Assembly (NCBI GenBank): GCA_937952285.1
Contig: CALFZE010000104.1
Location: 1 to 64,000 of the forward strand
DNA: 64,000 bases
Source of the DNA: UBA2428 sp002343545
GTDB lineage: Bacteria; Bdellovibrionota; UBA2428
Direction: 5' to 3'
Below are positions 59,549 to 64,000 of the stretch, in pieces. Position numbers and translations under genes: made by a program. Under the pieces are notes generated by a model. The model had not been told where the DNA came from and made no database searches. It worked only from the letters and a program-made list of their open reading frames with translations. How positions within the stretch are numbered: position 1 is the stretch's first letter; the number at the start of each line of letters is the position of its first letter.

Positions 59549-60142
59549 ATGCGTTTTCTTCGCGACATCCAGATTCATCTCGAGGAATGGTACGGCGCCT
59601 CGACGGGGCTCGACGTCGGTGACTTCGTCGTGGCGGCGCCCAACTTCGGGCGGCTCGGCGAACTTCTCGTCCAGGACGAAGCGGGCGACCTCGAGATCGC
59701 CCTGCTCCTCGACCGCGACATCCTGGCCGCCTGGGATCCGCACGGAGAGAAGTCCACGGCGCCCGAACCGACGCGCGCGCTCACCGTGCCTTTCGAGGAA
59801 GTCAGCCACTTCGTGTACCTCGGCTTCAACCATCGCCGGGGCCGTAACGTCACCGCGCTCGAGATGGAAATCCAGTCCGAGATCGACCGCGTGCTGCTTG
59901 CCTACCACGGCCCCTTCGGACTGCGCGACGAACAGAGCGCGGCCATCCTGAACGAACTGAACGAGCGTCGCTACGAAAGCGCCCGCCACGAAGAGAGCCG
60001 CGTGGCGGCCGCGGCGTTTCTGCGACGGCTCTCGGGCGGCGATCCCCGCGCCTGGAACGAACGCGAGCGGGAAAGCCTGCGGGCTTTCTTCCACTCGGAT
60101 CTCTCCGAAAAGCTGCGCTTCGCCCGGGGAGGTCGGCCATGA
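59549..60142 (+). CDS. Hypothetical protein, middle gene of a PilZ unit
   Basis: A 197 aa soluble protein with no signal peptide, membrane segment or known motif. The N-terminal half is beta-rich (LEIALLLDRDILAAWDPHGE), the C-terminal half helical (EMEIQSEIDRVLLAYHG, ESRVAAAAFLRRLSGG). It starts five bases after the previous stop, and its stop overlaps the PilZ gene by four bases (ATGA). The tight coupling suggests a product that works with the PilZ protein. Confidence 0.6.
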   Translation: MRFLRDIQIHLEEWYGASTGLDVGDFVVAAPNFGRLGELLVQDEAGDLEIALLLDRDILAAWDPHGEKSTAPEPTRALTVPFEEVSHFVYLGFNHRRGRNVTALEMEIQSEIDRVLLAYHGPFGLRDEQSAAILNELNERRYESARHEESRVAAAAFLRRLSGGDPRAWNERERESLRAFFHSDLSEKLRFARGGRP

Positions 60143-60459
60143 ACGAAAAATTCCGCGAGGCTCGCCGCTTTCTGCTGGAACGCCCGGCCGTGCTGATCGA
60201 CCCATCCACCCGATTCAAGGTGGGCTCGCTCGTGCTCGATCTTTCGCTGACGGGCGCGAGCCTCGAGCTTCCTCCCGGCATCAAGCTTCCTAAGATCGTC
60301 GACCTTCGCTGGGAACCCCTGACGGGCGCGCCGCCGCTCGTCTTGAAGTGCGAGCTCGTTTGGCAAAAGGCGGCACGCGCGGGCGTGCGCTTCCAAAACA
60401 TGCCGCCCAAGACACGAACCTTGCTCGATCGCTTCCTCAATATCCGCTTCGCGGATTAA
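60139..60459 (+). CDS. PilZ-domain protein (c-di-GMP receptor type)
   Basis: A 106 aa PilZ domain. The signature D-x-S-x-x-G-A is seen as LDLSLTGASLELP near residue 35, with VDLRWEPLTG and the end strand AGVRFQNMP. The N-terminal basic stretch (REARRFLLERPAVL) includes two Arg that could serve as the R-x-x-x-R nucleotide site, though spacing is not perfect. PilZ proteins bind cyclic di-GMP and change partner activity. A diguanylate cyclase is encoded at 20.1 kb in this window. The stop of the middle gene overlaps its start. Confidence 0.75.
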   Translation: MNEKFREARRFLLERPAVLIDPSTRFKVGSLVLDLSLTGASLELPPGIKLPKIVDLRWEPLTGAPPLVLKCELVWQKAARAGVRFQNMPPKTRTLLDRFLNIRFAD

Positions 60460-60479
60460 AGGGCGCCTAGCCTGACGCC

Positions 60480-61277
60480 TCAGTTCCAGGTAACGGGGTA
60501 CTTGCCGGAGCCCGAGCGCTCGTCGTTGTTGACGACCACGCTTAAGCGGCGCTTGAGTTCGTCGCGGTCCATCGGGCGACGACGTCCGAAGGGACCCCCG
60601 CCGAAACCGCCCAGATCCTTGCCGAAGAACTTGAGCAGGAGGTAACCCGTCACGAGCCCACCGAGATGCACGAGGTGAGCCACGCCGCCGCCCGTCTTAG
60701 GGTCGCCGTAGAAGACCGCCGAAAGGAACGTCATCGCGGCCATGAGCGCGGTGAAGTGCTTGGCCTTCATCGGAGCGATGAAGAATACGAGGATCACGGC
60801 TTCGCCGAAAAGCATTCCGAAACCGACCATCAAGCCGTAGAGCGATCCCGAGGCGCCGATCACGGGGATCCCACCGAGTTCCGCCGCGCCACCGTAGCCG
60901 AAGAGCGAAAGCGCGAGCCAAACGATCGAGTGAAGGATGGCGCCGCCCACGGCGCAAAGCCCGTAGAACCAGAGGAAGCGTTTCGTACCCCAACGTCGCT
61001 CAAGCTCCGATCCCATCGTGTAGAGGACGAGCGCGTTGAGCATGAGATGCCCCATCCCCCCGTGGAGGAAGGGGTAAGTCAGGATCTGCCAAAGACGTCC
61101 GGAGAAGAAGGCCTCGGGACTGAACCCCAGCCAGTAGGTGGCCGACACGCCCAAAAAGTTTTCGAGACTGAGCTGAAGCACGAAGCCCACCGCGATCGCG
61201 ATGAGCAAACCCTTCACGGCGGGCGTCAAGCGCGGCTGAAACGCCGCCCCGAAGCCACCTTGACCGTAGGCGTTCAT
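60480..61277 (-). CDS. Rhomboid-family intramembrane serine protease
   Basis: Cleaves membrane proteins within the lipid layer. The LHGGMGHLMLNALVLY motif lies in a transmembrane helix; the nucleophile Ser143 is in the GASGS motif (140-144) and the general base His204 in HLVHLGGL, as in GlpG (AHIAGL). About six hydrophobic segments are visible. Length 265 aa. The start is ATG 61275-61277, overlapping the small secreted protein stop by four bases. A C-terminal charged tail of about 40 residues is extra. Substrate unknown. Confidence 0.9.
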   Translation of the reverse strand: MNAYGQGGFGAAFQPRLTPAVKGLLIAIAVGFVLQLSLENFLGVSATYWLGFSPEAFFSGRLWQILTYPFLHGGMGHLMLNALVLYTMGSELERRWGTKRFLWFYGLCAVGGAILHSIVWLALSLFGYGGAAELGGIPVIGASGSLYGLMVGFGMLFGEAVILVFFIAPMKAKHFTALMAAMTFLSAVFYGDPKTGGGVAHLVHLGGLVTGYLLLKFFGKDLGGFGGGPFGRRRPMDRDELKRRLSVVVNNDERSGSGKYPVTWN

Positions 61278-61600
61278 AAGAGGGTCGCTCCCTTCTCGTC
61301 CTTATTTTGTTCGAGCGCGTCCAAACTTTCGTCGGACAAATCGTAATAAAGGAAAGAGCGAATCGAGTCGGGCAGGAGGTCCGCTTCCCACTCCACGAAA
61401 CCCGCGGCCGCTCCGAGGGGCACCTCTTCGGCGGCGGCGAGTCGCTCCTGTTCGAGTTGGTTTTCGAGGGACTGAAGCCCTTCGAGGAGCTGCCGAACCG
61501 GAATCGAGGAACGGGCCGAACCCGCGAACGCGGAGGCCGAGGCCAAGACGGCAAAAAGCCCGAAGCAGATTTTATGCATCCACTTCAGGCTTTTCGACAT
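61274..61600 (-). CDS. Small secreted protein coupled to the rhomboid protease
   Basis: A 108 aa protein with a signal peptide (ICFGLFAVLASASAFAG) and a mostly acidic, helical mature part (QLLEGLQSLENQLEQERLAAAEE, then EADLLPDSIRSFLYYDLSDE). Its stop overlaps the rhomboid start (ATGA), so both are translated together. It may be a substrate or regulator of the protease, but nothing in the sequence proves this. A 31-base gap separates it from the barrel-protein gene. Confidence 0.55.
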   Translation of the reverse strand: MSKSLKWMHKICFGLFAVLASASAFAGSARSSIPVRQLLEGLQSLENQLEQERLAAAEEVPLGAAAGFVEWEADLLPDSIRSFLYYDLSDESLDALEQNKDEKGATLL

Positions 61601-61631
61601 AGGGCTTGGATCTTACACGAAAAATCGTGCT

Positions 61632-62441
61632 TTAGAACACTCGGGCCAATTCGATGTAGTACGCGCCGCCCTTCTTCGACATGAGCGTGAAGCCCTTGCC
61701 GAAGGCCGAGGGACCGTGGCTGAAGCCCACTTCGATGCTCGTGTCCCAGATCGCCGGGCTCGAGTAAGCCACGCCGTAGGAGTGGTAGAAGCGGTGCTTG
61801 AACGAACCTTCCGTAGCGCCCTGGGCCGCCAGAACGAGCGCGCCGTCAACGGTCCAGTTGAGGTTCGCCGAGAAGGATTCCGAGATTTGGTAGCTCGGGA
61901 GGAACTCGAGCACGTGCGAGTAGATCGCGTTACCCGTGCGCTTGTCGCCCGCTTCGCCCGTCGAGAGGACTTGGTAGCGATTGCGCAGAAGGCCGGCCGA
62001 AAGGGTCAAACGGCCCAAGATGTTCAGCTTGCTGTCCAAGAACGAACGCGAGATGTCCGGACGGACCGAAAGCGTACCGAACGAGCCGGCTTCTTGCAGA
62101 GCCATCGTCGTCGGCAACGCGTAGCGGTACATCATGCCGACCTTCCAAGCGCCGACGCGAGCGAGCGAATTGTCACGCAGGTAGATACGAGCGTAGGTGT
62201 GCGAAGCCGAAACCGCGCTCTTGCCACCCGTCGTCAAGTTGAAGTCCGTGCGGAGCTCGGGGATGAGGGAGTAACGATCGTTGATCTTAACGGTGTTCGC
62301 CAAGTAAACGAGACCCGAGAAGTCGCCGACGACGGATTCAAAGGTGTTCCCCATCAAGAGAACGACCGTGGTAGGGCCGGCGAAAACGGGCGCCTGGGAA
62401 AGGCCCAAAGCCAAAGCAATAATCTTCGAAATCTGTTTCAT
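61632..62441 (-). CDS. Predicted outer-membrane beta-barrel protein
   Basis: A 269 aa protein with signal peptide (IIALALGLSQAPVFAG) and a long run of alternating hydrophobic/polar beta-strands (YSLIPELRTDFNLTTGG, NILGRLTLSAGLLRNRYQVL, DTSIEVGFSHG), ending in Phe (ELARVF), the BAM recognition feature. Too short for a TonB receptor; the size suits a 10-12 stranded barrel. GAGGAG lies just upstream of ATG 62439-62441. No specific family recognised. Confidence 0.72.
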   Translation of the reverse strand: MKQISKIIALALGLSQAPVFAGPTTVVLLMGNTFESVVGDFSGLVYLANTVKINDRYSLIPELRTDFNLTTGGKSAVSASHTYARIYLRDNSLARVGAWKVGMMYRYALPTTMALQEAGSFGTLSVRPDISRSFLDSKLNILGRLTLSAGLLRNRYQVLSTGEAGDKRTGNAIYSHVLEFLPSYQISESFSANLNWTVDGALVLAAQGATEGSFKHRFYHSYGVAYSSPAIWDTSIEVGFSHGPSAFGKGFTLMSKKGGAYYIELARVF

Positions 62442-62590
62442 AATCTCCTCGAAAAATTCCCCTAAAATTGCGGTCGGGCGCCAACCTCAAACGGTTTACG
62501 CCCTCAGTCAAGGTGCAAGGTACAAGGAAAGGCTCTTAAAGACAGCGAAAGCCGCATATTGAGCCCATCAAAAGCTCGATATGACAAAAA
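62442..62590. other. Intergenic region upstream of the barrel-protein gene
   Basis: About 150 bases, richer in A and T than the backbone. A short imperfect tandem (CAAGGT GCAAGGT ACAAGG, 62508-62528) is present. I saw a TTGACT on the minus strand but no matching -10, so no promoter is called. Confidence 0.4.
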
Positions 62591-62632
62591 ACGCCTACGC
62601 CCTTCCGTTTGAGCGGAGGGGCGAGGCTTTTT
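62591..62632. terminator. Bidirectional intrinsic terminator after eno
   Basis: A stem of GCCT, CGCCC, T and TCCG pairing with CGGA, G, GGGCG and AGGC (one bulged A, one T-G wobble), loop TTTGAG, is flanked by T-tracts on both strands: TTTTT at 62628-62632 on plus, and six Ts on minus just past the stem (62585-62590 region). It lies right after the eno stop on the minus strand. Confidence 0.85.
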
Positions 62633-62637
62633 CTGGC

Positions 62638-63921
<1,284 letters not shown>

Positions 63922-64000
63922 AAGTGCCCACAGGGATAGCACGACGGCCGGAGCAGGCAACGCCCCCACTGGGACAGGCTCAACGACTTGGCGCGGAAAA
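63922..64000. other. Upstream region of eno at the window edge
   Basis: 79 bases of GC-rich sequence with no gene and no clear promoter. The eno promoter must lie here or beyond the window. Confidence 0.5.

Overview
The window is a GC-rich chromosomal segment from a Gram-negative bacterium. It encodes a BamD-like outer-membrane assembly lipoprotein, KdsD (Kdo synthesis), an ADP-heptose-type nucleotidyltransferase, an O-antigen-type ABC exporter, lipobox lipoproteins and beta-barrel candidates. Together with RNase J and many secreted proteins of unknown family, this suggests Bdellovibrionota or another delta-type lineage. That placement is inference from gene content; no rRNA or other phylogenetic marker is present. 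I see no tRNA, rRNA, CRISPR array, insertion sequence or prophage, and no gene-free stretch longer than 300 bases.

Left part (1-24600), housekeeping. From the left: the tail of a probable scpA, scpB, an RluB-type pseudouridine synthase, a BamD-like lipoprotein, a TPR protein, a small lipoprotein, alaS, a secreted unknown, a Xer recombinase, ygfZ and a secreted M14 carboxypeptidase with a good terminator. Next is a minus-strand run of seven tightly packed genes, dacB (PBP4) to four secreted unknowns to RNase J to dtd. A plus-strand run follows: solute-binding lipoprotein, receiver-GGDEF protein, rsmE, rfaE2-like and gpmA. It converges on a two-gene unit of a PIF1-like helicase and a thioredoxin-fold protein.

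Middle part (24600-54000), a surface-polysaccharide locus. It opens with a structured, hairpin-rich segment ending in an intrinsic terminator, then wzm and wzt. From inside wzt to about 34 kb the base composition is visibly less GC-rich, as expected for imported DNA. This stretch holds a GT-C membrane protein and a seven-gene minus-strand operon: GT2, AMP-ligase, acyl carrier protein, Fe-alcohol dehydrogenase, LuxE-like, LuxC-like and GNAT acetyltransferase. It looks like a bioluminescence-type acyl-reduction module without luciferase and is my best candidate for an undescribed system. Amino-sugar genes follow: a WecE-like aminotransferase, a hexapeptide N-acetyltransferase, FdtB and FdtA homologues. 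Further on are glycosyltransferases, two methyltransferases, and a cytidylyltransferase/HAD/CDP-glycerol-transferase-like trio. A four-gene sugar-nucleotide cassette (SDR, cupin, RmlD-like, WecB-like) comes next, then a second group of glycosyltransferase and membrane-protein genes (GT4, GT2, DUF2304, polytopic protein).

Right part (54000-64000), mixed: LhgO-type oxidase, two small secreted or lipoproteins, a WbpE-like aminotransferase, kdsD, a three-gene unit ending in a PilZ-domain protein, a rhomboid protease with a small secreted partner, an outer-membrane barrel candidate, and enolase with a bidirectional terminator. The LPS-related genes outside the middle locus (rfaE2, kdsD, wbpE) fit a cell that makes a full lipopolysaccharide. 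The dTDP-glucose genes (rmlA, rmlB) needed to feed the Fdt and WecE steps are not in this window.
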